Origin: DRTC01 sp964521025
GTDB lineage: Bacteria > Cloacimonadota > Cloacimonadia > Cloacimonadales > TCS61
Length of the DNA stretch: 45,919 nt
NCBI GenBank assembly: GCA_964521025.1
Contig: CAZFPK010000022.1
Location: 1-45,919, forward strand
Direction: 5' to 3'
The first letter of the stretch is position 1. Every line of letters begins with the position of its first letter. The position numbers and the translations under genes were made by a program. A model generated the notes under the pieces. It worked only from the letters and a program-made list of their open reading frames with translations, was not told the origin of the DNA and made no database searches. Below, one piece after another: positions 35,093 to 42,962 of the stretch.

Positions 35093-35628
35093 AACAAATA
35101 TCAGAAATGAACATTGGAGAATTAGCAGCATACATTTCTACACATTTGAAGAAAAACGGAATCGAAGTTGTCTTAACCGGTGGAAGTTGTGTGAGTATTT
35201 ATTCAGAAAACAAATACATTTCTATGGATCTGGATTTCGTTGAGATGTCCTTTTATAAAAGGAAAGAAATAAAGAGAATCCTTACTGAAATTGGCTTTCA
35301 GGAAGAAAATAGGTATTTCAAAAATCCTGAAAGTGACTTTCTTGTTGAATTTCCACCCGGACCTTTAGCAATTGGAAGTGAACCCATAAAAGGTATAATC
35401 ACACTTGAATTTGAGACAGGAAATTTAAGGCTCATCTCTCCAACAGAATGTGTAAAAGATCGATTGGCAGGCTTTTATTTCTGGAATGATAGGCAATCTC
35501 TGGAACAAGCAATTCTGGTTGCTTCGAATAATCAAATCAATATGAATGAAATTAGAAAATGGTCGATGAAAGAAGGAGAAGAAAAGAAATTTCAGATGTT
35601 TTTGGAGAAAATTTATACTTTAAATTAA
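35089..35628 (+). CDS. AbiEii-like nucleotidyltransferase-fold protein, candidate toxin
   Basis: The 179-residue protein has the minimal nucleotidyltransferase motif: LTGGSCVSIYSENKYISMDLDFV, with the Gly-Gly-Ser and the DxD metal pair at about residues 30-50. SPTECVKDRLAGFYFWNDRQSL, typical of the AbiEii/DUF6036 group, follows near residue 120. In AbiE and MenT systems such enzymes transfer nucleotides to tRNA or other targets and are held in check by the partner gene. It overlaps the winged-helix gene by 4 bp. The catalytic residues look intact. Toxicity is inferred from family and arrangement. Confidence 0.77.
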   Translation: MKQISEMNIGELAAYISTHLKKNGIEVVLTGGSCVSIYSENKYISMDLDFVEMSFYKRKEIKRILTEIGFQEENRYFKNPESDFLVEFPPGPLAIGSEPIKGIITLEFETGNLRLISPTECVKDRLAGFYFWNDRQSLEQAILVASNNQINMNEIRKWSMKEGEEKKFQMFLEKIYTLN

Positions 35629-35714
35629 GGTTTGTTTTCTTCAGTTACGAAAAACCTTGACCCGAATAAACAGAAATTATTTTTATCAAACCACAATTAA
35701 ATAAGGAGGATATT

Positions 35715-36089
35715 ATGTATGACGATTTTGATGCAGGAGCGGCTGCCGGATTAGGAGCAGGTTTTATCATTTTTTATATTGCTTTAATTATTTTCTTTAT
35801 CGTGGTTCAATGGAAAGTATTTGAAAAAGCGGGAAAACCCGGCTGGGGTTGCATCATTCCCATTTACAACATTATTTTAATGATGGAAATTGCCGGTCGT
35901 CCGGGTTGGTGGTTTTTGCTTCTGTTGATTCCGGGTGTGAATATTGTCATCGATATCATCGTAATCTTTGATATTGCGAAAGCATTTGGCAAGGGAACGG
36001 GATTTGGTTTTGGATTGTTATTTCTTCCTATCATATTTTTCCCGATCCTTGCTTTCGGAAGTGCTGAATATGAGGGTATAACTCACTGA
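35715..36089 (+). CDS. DUF5684-type small membrane protein
   Basis: The 124-residue protein has an acidic N-terminus (MYDDFDAG) and three or four hydrophobic segments. The family signature is WKVFEKAGKPGWGCIIPIYN followed by GRPGWW. The function of these proteins is unknown; they are typically integral membrane proteins with conserved Lys-Pro-Gly-Trp turns. A strong AAGGAGG ribosome-binding site lies 7 nt upstream. TTGACC near 35662 could be a -35 box. The glycosyltransferase gene follows after 25 bp. Confidence 0.82.
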   Translation: MYDDFDAGAAAGLGAGFIIFYIALIIFFIVVQWKVFEKAGKPGWGCIIPIYNIILMMEIAGRPGWWFLLLLIPGVNIVIDIIVIFDIAKAFGKGTGFGFGLLFLPIIFFPILAFGSAEYEGITH

Positions 36090-36114
36090 ACACCGTGAAT
36101 TTATTTTGAAAACA

Positions 36115-37191
36115 ATGGCAAAAATAGTTTACGGTCTATCAGGAGAAGGTTCGGGACATTCTTCGCGCTCACGGGAAATGATCTCACATTTGATCTCGCA
36201 AGGTCATACAGTCAAAGCAGCAAGTTATGATCGAGGTTACCGGAATCTGAAAGATGATTTCGATGTGTTGGAAATCGTCGGTTTGCGGATGATCAACAAA
36301 GATAACAAGATCGCCAGATATAAAACTCTAACGGAAAATCTTTCGCTCGTTCCGGGTGGTGTAGAATCTTCCAATATCCTCAAACAGAAATTATTTAAAG
36401 ATTTCCAACCTGATGTTGTTATCACCGATTTTGAGCCGATGACCGCTTACCTGGCAAATTATTTCAAAATTCCTTTGATCACTATCGACAATCAGCACCG
36501 AATGCGATATATGGACTTCAATTATCCTTTGGAGATGAAAGCAGATGCGATCCTCGTCGAAAATCTGATCAGAGCGATGATCCCGCGACCTTGTGTTTCG
36601 CTCATCACGACCTTCTATTTGGGAGAAGTGAAGAATGACCGCAGTTTCCTCGTTCCACCAATTTTACGAAAAGAAATCATTCAAGCAAAACCAGTGAAGA
36701 AAGAACACATCCTCGTTTATGTAACGCAATCTTTCGCAGGTTTGAGCGATGAATTGAGAACTTTTAAGAGAGAAAAATTCTTCCTTTATGGATTTGGTCG
36801 AGAACAGAGCGAAGATAATCTGGAATTTAAACCTTTCAGCCGGGAAGGATTTCTTTCAGACCTCGAATCCTGCAAAGCAGTGATCGCAACAGCCGGTTTT
36901 ACTCTGATGACGGAATCATTGTATTTGGGAAAACCATATCTCGCCTTTCCTGTTATGGGACAATTCGAGCAAATGTTGAACGGTTTGATGCTGAACGAAA
37001 CAGAATTCGGTAAAAGCGTGAAAAAACTGAACCGGGAAAGCATTTCCGCCTTTTTATATGATCTTCCCGAATATGAAGAAAATCTCAAAAAGTATGAGAG
37101 ATTGGGCAATACAAAAATAAAAGCAAAATTGGACGAATTGCTGGTAGATAATGAAAAACTGCTGAAAGAATTTCACGAGAAAAGACAATAA
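36115..37191 (+). CDS. MJ1255/VC2487-type glycosyltransferase (GT-B fold)
   Basis: From the ATG at 36115 the protein has 358 residues; a TTG at 36106 would add three more and no clear ribosome-binding site decides between them. The N-terminus reads AKIVYGLSGEGSGHSSRS, the family's substrate loop. FQPDVVITDFEPMTAY follows near residue 105. The C-terminal donor-binding half has CKAVIATAGFTLMTESLYLGKP near 260 and PVMGQFEQMLNGLML. These are MurG-like GT-B features. The family is assigned to uncharacterised sugar transfer, donor unknown. It is probably co-transcribed with the DUF5684 gene. Confidence 0.86.
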   Translation: MAKIVYGLSGEGSGHSSRSREMISHLISQGHTVKAASYDRGYRNLKDDFDVLEIVGLRMINKDNKIARYKTLTENLSLVPGGVESSNILKQKLFKDFQPDVVITDFEPMTAYLANYFKIPLITIDNQHRMRYMDFNYPLEMKADAILVENLIRAMIPRPCVSLITTFYLGEVKNDRSFLVPPILRKEIIQAKPVKKEHILVYVTQSFAGLSDELRTFKREKFFLYGFGREQSEDNLEFKPFSREGFLSDLESCKAVIATAGFTLMTESLYLGKPYLAFPVMGQFEQMLNGLMLNETEFGKSVKKLNRESISAFLYDLPEYEENLKKYERLGNTKIKAKLDELLVDNEKLLKEFHEKRQ

Positions 37192-37194
37192 AAT

Positions 37195-37328
37195 AACCTT
37201 GAAAACGGCTTCTACCAGGGAAATTCTCTCATTTAGCCTTTTCAAAGGTTTAGAGGTTACACATTCATAGAACGAAAGAAACCGTTGAAAAAGTTAAGCA
37301 AGAAGAAGATTCTTATGAACTTTTTCAA
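37195..37328 (+). other. Two hairpins between the glycosyltransferase and NUDIX genes
   Basis: The first is an imperfect 16-bp inverted repeat (37195-37210 with 37235-37250). The second is a perfect 11-bp stem, TTGAAAAAGTT (37285-37295) with AACTTTTTCAA (37318-37328), whose loop contains an inner AAGAA-GA-TTCTT palindrome. The second stem's end includes the AAGG ribosome-binding site of the NUDIX gene, so it could occlude it. Confidence 0.55.
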
Positions 37329-37340
37329 GGTAATTGAAAT

Positions 37341-37733
37341 ATGAAACGCCAAGGTGCCAGCATAATTTTCGTAAATGACAAAAACCAGGTTCTGTTATTT
37401 CTCCGTGATGACAAACCTGAAATTCCTTATCCAAATATGTGGGATGTTCTGGGCGGACATGTCGATCAGGACGAAACTCCGGAAGAATGCATTATTCGCG
37501 AAACGAAGGAAGAAATCGATTTTGAGTTGAAGGATTTCCAATTTCTCTGCGAGAAAGACTTCGATGACCGTTTTGAATTTACATATTGGAAAAAAGTGAA
37601 TTTCGAGATTGAAAAAATAAACTTGATGGAAGGACAGAAATTGCAGTGGTTTTCTCGGGAACAGGCAACAAAAACGGAACTTGCTTACGGATTTAATGAG
37701 ATTGTGGAAGAGTTTTTCTCAAACTTTATTTAG
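37341..37733 (+). CDS. NUDIX hydrolase
   Basis: The 130-residue protein has a complete Nudix box, GGHVDQDETPEECIIRET followed by KEEIDF (about residues 37-60), in the GX5EX7REUXEEXGU pattern except that the final Gly is Asp. NUDIX enzymes hydrolyse nucleoside diphosphates linked to other groups. The opening KRQGASIIFVNDKNQVLLFLR and the absence of extra domains suggest a general housecleaning type; the substrate cannot be assigned. A hairpin overlaps its ribosome-binding site. Confidence 0.9.
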   Translation: MKRQGASIIFVNDKNQVLLFLRDDKPEIPYPNMWDVLGGHVDQDETPEECIIRETKEEIDFELKDFQFLCEKDFDDRFEFTYWKKVNFEIEKINLMEGQKLQWFSREQATKTELAYGFNEIVEEFFSNFI

Positions 37734-37736
37734 TTG

Positions 37737-38126
37737 TTATCCCAAAATTTCCTCGATCTTATCGATCAATTCTTTTGATAGAGGGAACAATTTCTTAACG
37801 GTCTCTTCATCAAAATCGAAAAATCATCATAATCACCCTTTTGCCTTTTCTCAAACAGTTTAGTGTAGTGCTTTCCTAACTTTTTATCGATGATTCCGGT
37901 TTTTACAAAATGTTGTCCGAATTGAAGTCTTGTTCCAGTGTGATTTGTAGTTCCGATTTTATTTTTGATTAATAAAGCCCCAAACTGCATAAAAACAAGC
38001 ATAATATAAACGATTAACGGCAGTATTCCAGAACTTGTTTTCGATCAATGTTTCAATTTCCACAAGAGTTTCTTTTGCTCTCTGCATTCTGTATTTTACA
38101 TAATAGACGATTCTGTGCTCTTTCAT
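37737..38126 (-). pseudogene. HEPN-domain gene with two compensating frameshifts
   Basis: The start is ATG at 38126 (MKEHRIVYYVKYRMQRAKE to NRLYYACFYAV). An extra base near 37981-37985 then shifts the frame. The middle (GTTNHTGTRLQFGQHF to RQKGDYDDF) lies in another frame, and a missing T in a run at about 37820-37824 shifts back to DEETVKKLFPLSKEL and a stop at 37737. Joined, the product is about 130 residues of typical HEPN toxin sequence, including the RQxxDYDDF signature. Its start overlaps the stop of the MNT gene (ATGA). Both indels sit in short homopolymers, so sequencing error must be excluded before calling it dead. Confidence 0.8.
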
Positions 38127-38435
38127 AACAATTTACCTTTACTCATCACTTTATGATAAAATGGAGTAACTCTATATTTGGTATTCCATTCCGATTCACT
38201 ATAGATCATCGGACTAATAACTTCTCCCACATCAAATTCAAGATCATAAAGAGGAGAGGTTATCTTATTTTCAATCGCTTCGGTAATCCTCTTTTTTTTG
38301 TAGAATCAATAAATCCCAATCAGAATCGGGTTTGGCAGTTCCTCTAATTCTGGAACCATAAAGGTAAATTTTAGCAGATGATTCAATACTCAAAACAATA
38401 GACCTGATCTTCTTAAGCAATTTCTTTTTATCCAT
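38123..38435 (-). pseudogene. MNT-type nucleotidyltransferase (antitoxin) with a frameshift
   Basis: Read from the ATG at 38435 (GAGAGGAAAA upstream), the sequence has the minimal nucleotidyltransferase motif YLYGSRIRGTAKPDSDWDLLIL. At an eight-base homopolymer (38292-38299) the frame breaks. The downstream frame continues with the family's typical tail, ITSPLYDLEFDVGEVISP and SEWNTKYRVTPFYHKVM, and ends by overlapping the HEPN start. MNT proteins neutralise HEPN RNases by nucleotide transfer in MNT/HEPN modules. Here both partners carry homopolymer frameshifts. The 104-codon total fits the family length. Confidence 0.83.
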
Positions 38436-38477
38436 TTTTCCTCTCTCAAATCCCAAAAGTATTTTATTTGATCAAAG

Positions 38478-39113
38478 TCAAGAATTTAAAATCTCAATCC
38501 AACGATGGACATCAGGAAACTGCATATTCAATGCATTAACCAACCAATCTTTTTGCTTTTTATCGAGACTTGATTTAACTGTTAGAAAATCCTGCAGATC
38601 CTTTTCCCGGAAATTTCGTCCGCCTTTATACAACAACTGGATTTCCGGTTTCAAATAAGGAATTCCATCTTTTGTTCGTAGTCCTAATTCTCTGATTTTT
38701 CCCCGGATCCTTTTGTCTCTGCGATAAATCCATTCATTTCTTTCCGTATCCATCAGCATAATTTCAAAACGGAAAGGAGAATCGATTTTATCTTTCACCC
38801 AGATGCTGTTCACAGGAGATTGCAGAAACTCATTTTTCTTCCAGAAATCCAAATCCGGACTTTGTGTTCTGAATAAAATCCAGTTTTCTAACTTTTTTTG
38901 AAGGTATAACTGATCTTTTCTTAAAATCAGAATATCGATATCGAGGTGCTCGCGTGTTTGTTTTCCGAGAAAAAGATCGAGAGCCCAGCCTCCAGCAATC
39001 CACCAGGGAATTTTAAAAGAGGAAAAGAGTCGGAATACTTCCTGAACAGATAGTGGTACCCAATTTTGATCGTTGATATATACAGAATTTTCCTTGATTA
39101 TTTCTTCAACCAT
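38478..39113 (-). CDS. Aminoglycoside-nucleotidyltransferase-like protein
   Basis: From the ATG at 39113 the protein has 211 residues; an upstream TTG at 39164 would add 17 residues and has no good ribosome-binding site. The nucleotidyltransferase core is IAGGWALDLFLGKQTREHLDIDILI at about residues 39-63, with GG and paired DxD. FRFEIMLMD, carrying the third Asp-containing strand, lies near 115. This pattern is that of the ANT(2'')-like family, which includes resistance enzymes and many proteins of unknown substrate. Resistance cannot be inferred from sequence alone. The motif is intact. It is divergent from the phosphate-transporter gene. Confidence 0.8.
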   Translation of the reverse strand: MVEEIIKENSVYINDQNWVPLSVQEVFRLFSSFKIPWWIAGGWALDLFLGKQTREHLDIDILILRKDQLYLQKKLENWILFRTQSPDLDFWKKNEFLQSPVNSIWVKDKIDSPFRFEIMLMDTERNEWIYRRDKRIRGKIRELGLRTKDGIPYLKPEIQLLYKGGRNFREKDLQDFLTVKSSLDKKQKDWLVNALNMQFPDVHRWIEILNS

Positions 39114-39198
39114 TTTCGATACTAACACCTTGTTTTTTAAGTTGACACTTATTAACTTATTCAAAATTTGCCTTACATATTTTGTAAAGGAAAATTAT

Positions 39199-40860
39199 AT
39201 GATCTCAACCATATTCACATTACTCGGTTCTCTCGGTGTATTCCTTTATGGAATGCGAGTAATGAGTGAAGGTCTTCAGAAAGTTGCCGGTAATAAAATG
39301 CAATCGGTCCTGAATTTTATGACCAAAAACAGGTTTGTCGCAGTTCTAACAGGTTTTTTAATTACAGCTTTAGTCCAATCTTCCTCCGCAACAACAGTTA
39401 TGGTCGTCAGTTTTGTGAATGCGACTCTTTTATCTTTAACCCAGGCAATCGGTGTCATTATGGGAGCAAATATCGGAACGACTGTTACGACCTGGATAGT
39501 TTCTTTTTTTGGATTCAAATTCAAGATCACAGCTATTGCACTTCCCATAATTGGAATCGGTCTTCCTTTCATATTCTCGAAATTCAAGAGAAGGCGCGAT
39601 TTCGGAGAAGTCCTGATCGGGTTCGGTCTTTTATTCCTGGGTTTGATGTTCCTCAAAGAATCTGTTCCCGACATAAAAAATAACCCGGAAGTGTTGGCTT
39701 TTCTGCAAAATTACACGGATTTGGGATTTCTGTCTTTCCTGATCTTTGTGGGAGTTGGAACGCTTCTTACCGTGATCGTGCAGTCTTCGAGTGCAGCCAT
39801 GGCGATCACTGTAACAATGGCTTTCAAAGGCTGGATAGATTTCCCGACAGCAGCTGCTGTGGTTCTTGGCGAAAATATCGGAACAACTATAACTGCTTAC
39901 CTGGCTTCTCTCGGAACTTCCGTAAATGCCAGGCGAGCCGCAAGAGCTCATTTTCTTTTCAACACTTTCGGAGTGATCTGGATGGCTATCGTTTTCCGGT
40001 ATTTCACGAAACTTATTCTAAAAATCGCGCCCTGGGATCCATCGGTTCAGAGTAATCTACCTTTGAATCTATCGTTATTCCACACGATTTTCAATATCAT
40101 GAATACACTCATTTTCATTTCTTTTGTTCCTAAATTTGCCCGGATCGTAGAAAAGCTGGTTAAACCGAAAGAAAGGGACGAAGTAACGGAATATAAACTC
40201 GAATACATTTCAACAGGACTTCAAGATACAGCCCAGATGAATATTTTAAATGCTAAAAATGAGATTTCTAAAATGTCTGACATTACTGAAAAAATGTTTC
40301 AAAACTTTTTAGAGGTTTTTTCTAATCCTGATAAAAAGATGGGAACCAGGATTGAAAAAGCAAAAGAACAGGAAGAACTGACCGACCGCATGCAGGAAGA
40401 GATCTCAAAATATTTGGTCGAACTTTCAAAGGAAGAATTAAGTGAAACAAATGTCCGAAATGTTAATGCTATGATGCGTATCACTAATGAATTGGAGAGT
40501 ATCGGTGATAGCTGCTATAAACTTATCCTGCTGGCTCGAAGAAGACATCATAAACATCTTGCTCTCCATCCAAAAGCAAATGAAGAAGTCAAAGATTATT
40601 CCGACCTCGTCCTGAAATCTATAAATTTATATAAGAACAGGCTTAATGAGCATCTTCACAGAAAAGAACTTAACGCTGCATACGATCTGGAAAATGAGAT
40701 CAATCAAGCCCGTAATGATTTAAGAAAAACTGCTCGCATACGACTTCAGAAAGGAACAAATGTTCGTTCCGAACTTCTTTATCTCGACATCATTAAAAAC
40801 TTCGAGCATATTGGTGATTATGCTTTGAATATATCTCAAGCTTTAAGGCAGATATATTAA
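39199..40860 (+). CDS. Na/Pi cotransporter family protein with PhoU-like domain
   Basis: From the ATG at 39199 (AAAGGAAAA upstream) the protein has 553 residues. The open frame upstream to 39073 overlaps the divergent gene and is not family-like. The membrane domain has the two inverted repeats of the NptA/PNaS family, each marked by a QSSSA motif (ALVQSSSATTVMVVSF and VIVQSSSAAMAITVTM) and by GANIGTTVTTW/GENIGTTITAY. The C-terminal 200 residues are helical and PhoU-like (NAMMRITNELESIGDSCYKL, KNFEHIGDYALNI). It should import phosphate with sodium or act in Pi homeostasis. No pst or pho gene is adjacent. Confidence 0.94.
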   Translation: MISTIFTLLGSLGVFLYGMRVMSEGLQKVAGNKMQSVLNFMTKNRFVAVLTGFLITALVQSSSATTVMVVSFVNATLLSLTQAIGVIMGANIGTTVTTWIVSFFGFKFKITAIALPIIGIGLPFIFSKFKRRRDFGEVLIGFGLLFLGLMFLKESVPDIKNNPEVLAFLQNYTDLGFLSFLIFVGVGTLLTVIVQSSSAAMAITVTMAFKGWIDFPTAAAVVLGENIGTTITAYLASLGTSVNARRAARAHFLFNTFGVIWMAIVFRYFTKLILKIAPWDPSVQSNLPLNLSLFHTIFNIMNTLIFISFVPKFARIVEKLVKPKERDEVTEYKLEYISTGLQDTAQMNILNAKNEISKMSDITEKMFQNFLEVFSNPDKKMGTRIEKAKEQEELTDRMQEEISKYLVELSKEELSETNVRNVNAMMRITNELESIGDSCYKLILLARRRHHKHLALHPKANEEVKDYSDLVLKSINLYKNRLNEHLHRKELNAAYDLENEINQARNDLRKTARIRLQKGTNVRSELLYLDIIKNFEHIGDYALNISQALRQIY

Positions 40861-40892
40861 ACCAGGAAACAGATTCTTCCGGAGATATTCTC

Positions 40893-41039
40893 TCACTTAC
40901 TAACATTTCCCATTCCAAAGGGAAGATTTTCTACTAAACTTGTTGGTTGTTTCATTAAAATAAACAGAATTATGAAAAGTACTCCAAATACGATCTCAAA
41001 AATGAAATCCAGAATTGTCTGCTTTCTCGTGATCTTCAT
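40893..41039 (-). CDS. Small single-helix membrane protein after an XRE remnant
   Basis: The 48-residue frame is ITRKQTILDFIFEIV followed by a hydrophobic helix and a short polar tail. GGAGGAG lies 3 nt before the ATG at 41039, and that ATG overlaps the stop of the upstream HTH fragment, the arrangement of a translationally coupled pair. The family is not recognised. Because its partner is broken it may itself be a remnant. Confidence 0.42.
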   Translation of the reverse strand: MKITRKQTILDFIFEIVFGVLFIILFILMKQPTSLVENLPFGMGNVSK

Positions 41040-41146
41040 TTCTCCTCCTCTAAATAGAAAATTTCTTCTACATTGGTTTTAAAAAATTTTGCAATCGATA
41101 ATGCCAGTTTTACCGAAGGATTGAATTTCCCAAAGAATCTGCGACT
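41036..41146 (-). pseudogene. C-terminal fragment of an XRE/HTH regulator
   Basis: The frame reads GKFNPSVKLALSIAKFFKTN and then VEEIFYLEEEK, the characteristic last third of small Cro/CI-type repressors. It is preceded in frame by a stop at 41147-41149 and by no recognisable N-terminal helices, so the gene is truncated. The stop overlaps the start of the 48-residue membrane protein. Confidence 0.6.
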
Positions 41147-41589
41147 TTAATAATCACAATTTCCGGCAGTTGCCGGACGGAATGACATTTTCTAACACTT
41201 CTATGAAATCCGGAAGCAAGGCAAATATTTGTTTACGATATGTTAAGTCTTATTTACATTTTGTTAATTATTGTTTCTATCTGAAGATATTCTTATTGTG
41301 ATGAATTGGGAAAAATGAGGATAGTCTTAAAATATCTGATCTGAATTTTAATTGCTTTGGGAATTTCCTGCAGACATTAAATTTATAGATATAATCTAAA
41401 TGAATTCAGAGGGTCTTTTGTTTTCTTTTCTGACATTCACTGAGTGAATGGTTAATGTTTGCTATTTGAGTTTTATTTTTTTTGGAATTTATTTGTTATT
41501 TGAGTTTTGGTATTTGTAATTTTCTTAATCTACCCTGAACTTCTGTCATGATTCATATTTTATTCCTATTTACACTTCAGCAGGTTGTA
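41147..41589. other. Non-coding stretch with two perfect hairpins
   Basis: I see no gene here. TCCGGCA/TGCCGGA (41162-41177, GT loop) sits at the truncation point of the XRE fragment. CATTCAC/GTGAATG (41434-41450, TGA loop) lies in AT-rich sequence, followed by two ATTTGAGTTTT copies. Together with 40861-41146 it makes a 730-bp gap between intact genes. Confidence 0.5.
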
Positions 41590-42948
41590 TTACAACTCCA
41601 TTCCCAGACTCTTCATCTTCCGGTAAAGTGTTTTCCTGTTAAGATTCAATAATTCGGCGGCTTTACTTTTATTGCTGCCGGCAAGATTGATGGCTCTTTT
41701 AATCAAATCGATTTCTACTTTGTGGATGATCTTATCAAAGGAAGACTCTTCATCAAAATTTTCAGGCAAGTGAATTTCATCTTCCGGTTTACCAATATCG
41801 AGCATCAATTTATCCGGCGTTATATTTCCTGATTCCGTTAACAAAACCGCTCTTTTGATAACATGTTTCAATTCCCTGACATTTCCCGGGAAATGGTAAT
41901 TCATTAGTCTATTTAAAGATTCGGAAGAAAAATCTTTTATTCTTTTATTTAATTCTTGATTAGCTTCTTCCAGAAATTTCCTTGCTAATATTAGAATATC
42001 GTCTTTTCGTTCCCTTAATAAAGGTAAAAAAATCTGAAATTCGTTAAGTCTATGATAAAGATCTTCTCGGAATTTACCAATATGGGCAGCTTCTTTAATA
42101 TCTATATTAGATGTTGCTATAATTCTAACATCAACATTTATAGATTTTTTACCACCAATATGTTGTATCTTTTTCTCTTCGATAGCTCGTAATAATTTTG
42201 CTTGAGCATCAAAAGGAAGATTTGTTAATTCATCGAGCAGCAAAGTTCCTCCATCAGCCTGTTCAAATTTTCCTATTTTGAGATAATCTGCTCCGGTAAA
42301 TGATCCCTTCTCATGTCCGAAAAGTTCACTTTCTACAAGAGTATCAGGAATCGCTCCGCAATCAATTGCTACAAAAGGTTTGTTTTTCCTCTGACTTTTA
42401 TTATGGATCATATTGGCAATAACTTCCTTTCCGGTACCGCTTTTCCCTTGAATGATCACAGTCATATTTGTTGGTGAAATCATCTCAACCTGTTTAAGAA
42501 CTTTTTGTAATTGAGGACTAACACCCATTGTTTTTTCAATTTTATCTTTCAATTGTTTTCTCAAACTATCCACTTCTTTGCTCAAATACCTGGTATTAAG
42601 AGCTTTGGAAATGATCAGCAGTAATTCTTCATTATCAAACGGTTTGGTTACATAATCATGCGCACCGAGTTTCATTGCCTGAACTGCACTTTTGACATCC
42701 CCAAAAGCAGTGATCATAATGACGATCAGATCTTTATCGATCTTCCTGACTTTTTCCAGGATCTGCAATCCGTCCATTCCCGGCAACCGGATATCCAGTA
42801 AAACAAGGTCCGGTTCATTCCTTCTAACAATATCGATAGCACGTTTACCATTTCCGGCAGAAAAAATTTCATATCCTTCTTCTTTTAAAATACTGGTAAG
42901 AAGAAATTGCATATCCTTATTATCATCGACTATTAATATCTTTCCCAT
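41590..42948 (-). CDS. NtrC-family sigma54-dependent response regulator
   Basis: The 452-residue protein has an N-terminal receiver with phosphoacceptor D52 (LVLLDIRLPGMDG) and K102-region TKPF. The central AAA+ domain has Walker A GKSGTGKE near 167, the sigma54-contacting loop as GSFTGA near 220 and Walker B GGTLLLDEL. The C-terminal Fis-type HTH reads NKSKAAELLNLNRKTLYRKM. It activates sigma54 promoters when phosphorylated. The sigma54 loop is GSFTGA rather than the commoner GAFTGA. It starts 14 bp after the kinase gene stop, so the two form a cognate pair. Target genes are not evident in the window. Confidence 0.96.
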   Translation of the reverse strand: MGKILIVDDNKDMQFLLTSILKEEGYEIFSAGNGKRAIDIVRRNEPDLVLLDIRLPGMDGLQILEKVRKIDKDLIVIMITAFGDVKSAVQAMKLGAHDYVTKPFDNEELLLIISKALNTRYLSKEVDSLRKQLKDKIEKTMGVSPQLQKVLKQVEMISPTNMTVIIQGKSGTGKEVIANMIHNKSQRKNKPFVAIDCGAIPDTLVESELFGHEKGSFTGADYLKIGKFEQADGGTLLLDELTNLPFDAQAKLLRAIEEKKIQHIGGKKSINVDVRIIATSNIDIKEAAHIGKFREDLYHRLNEFQIFLPLLRERKDDILILARKFLEEANQELNKRIKDFSSESLNRLMNYHFPGNVRELKHVIKRAVLLTESGNITPDKLMLDIGKPEDEIHLPENFDEESSFDKIIHKVEIDLIKRAINLAGSNKSKAAELLNLNRKTLYRKMKSLGMEL

Positions 42949-42962
42949 TGTCTTTTCCTCTT

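Noticed and set aside
38478..39113. Aminoglycoside resistance gene as a firm call
   Set aside because: Only the general nucleotidyltransferase motif is visible; many family members have no resistance role.
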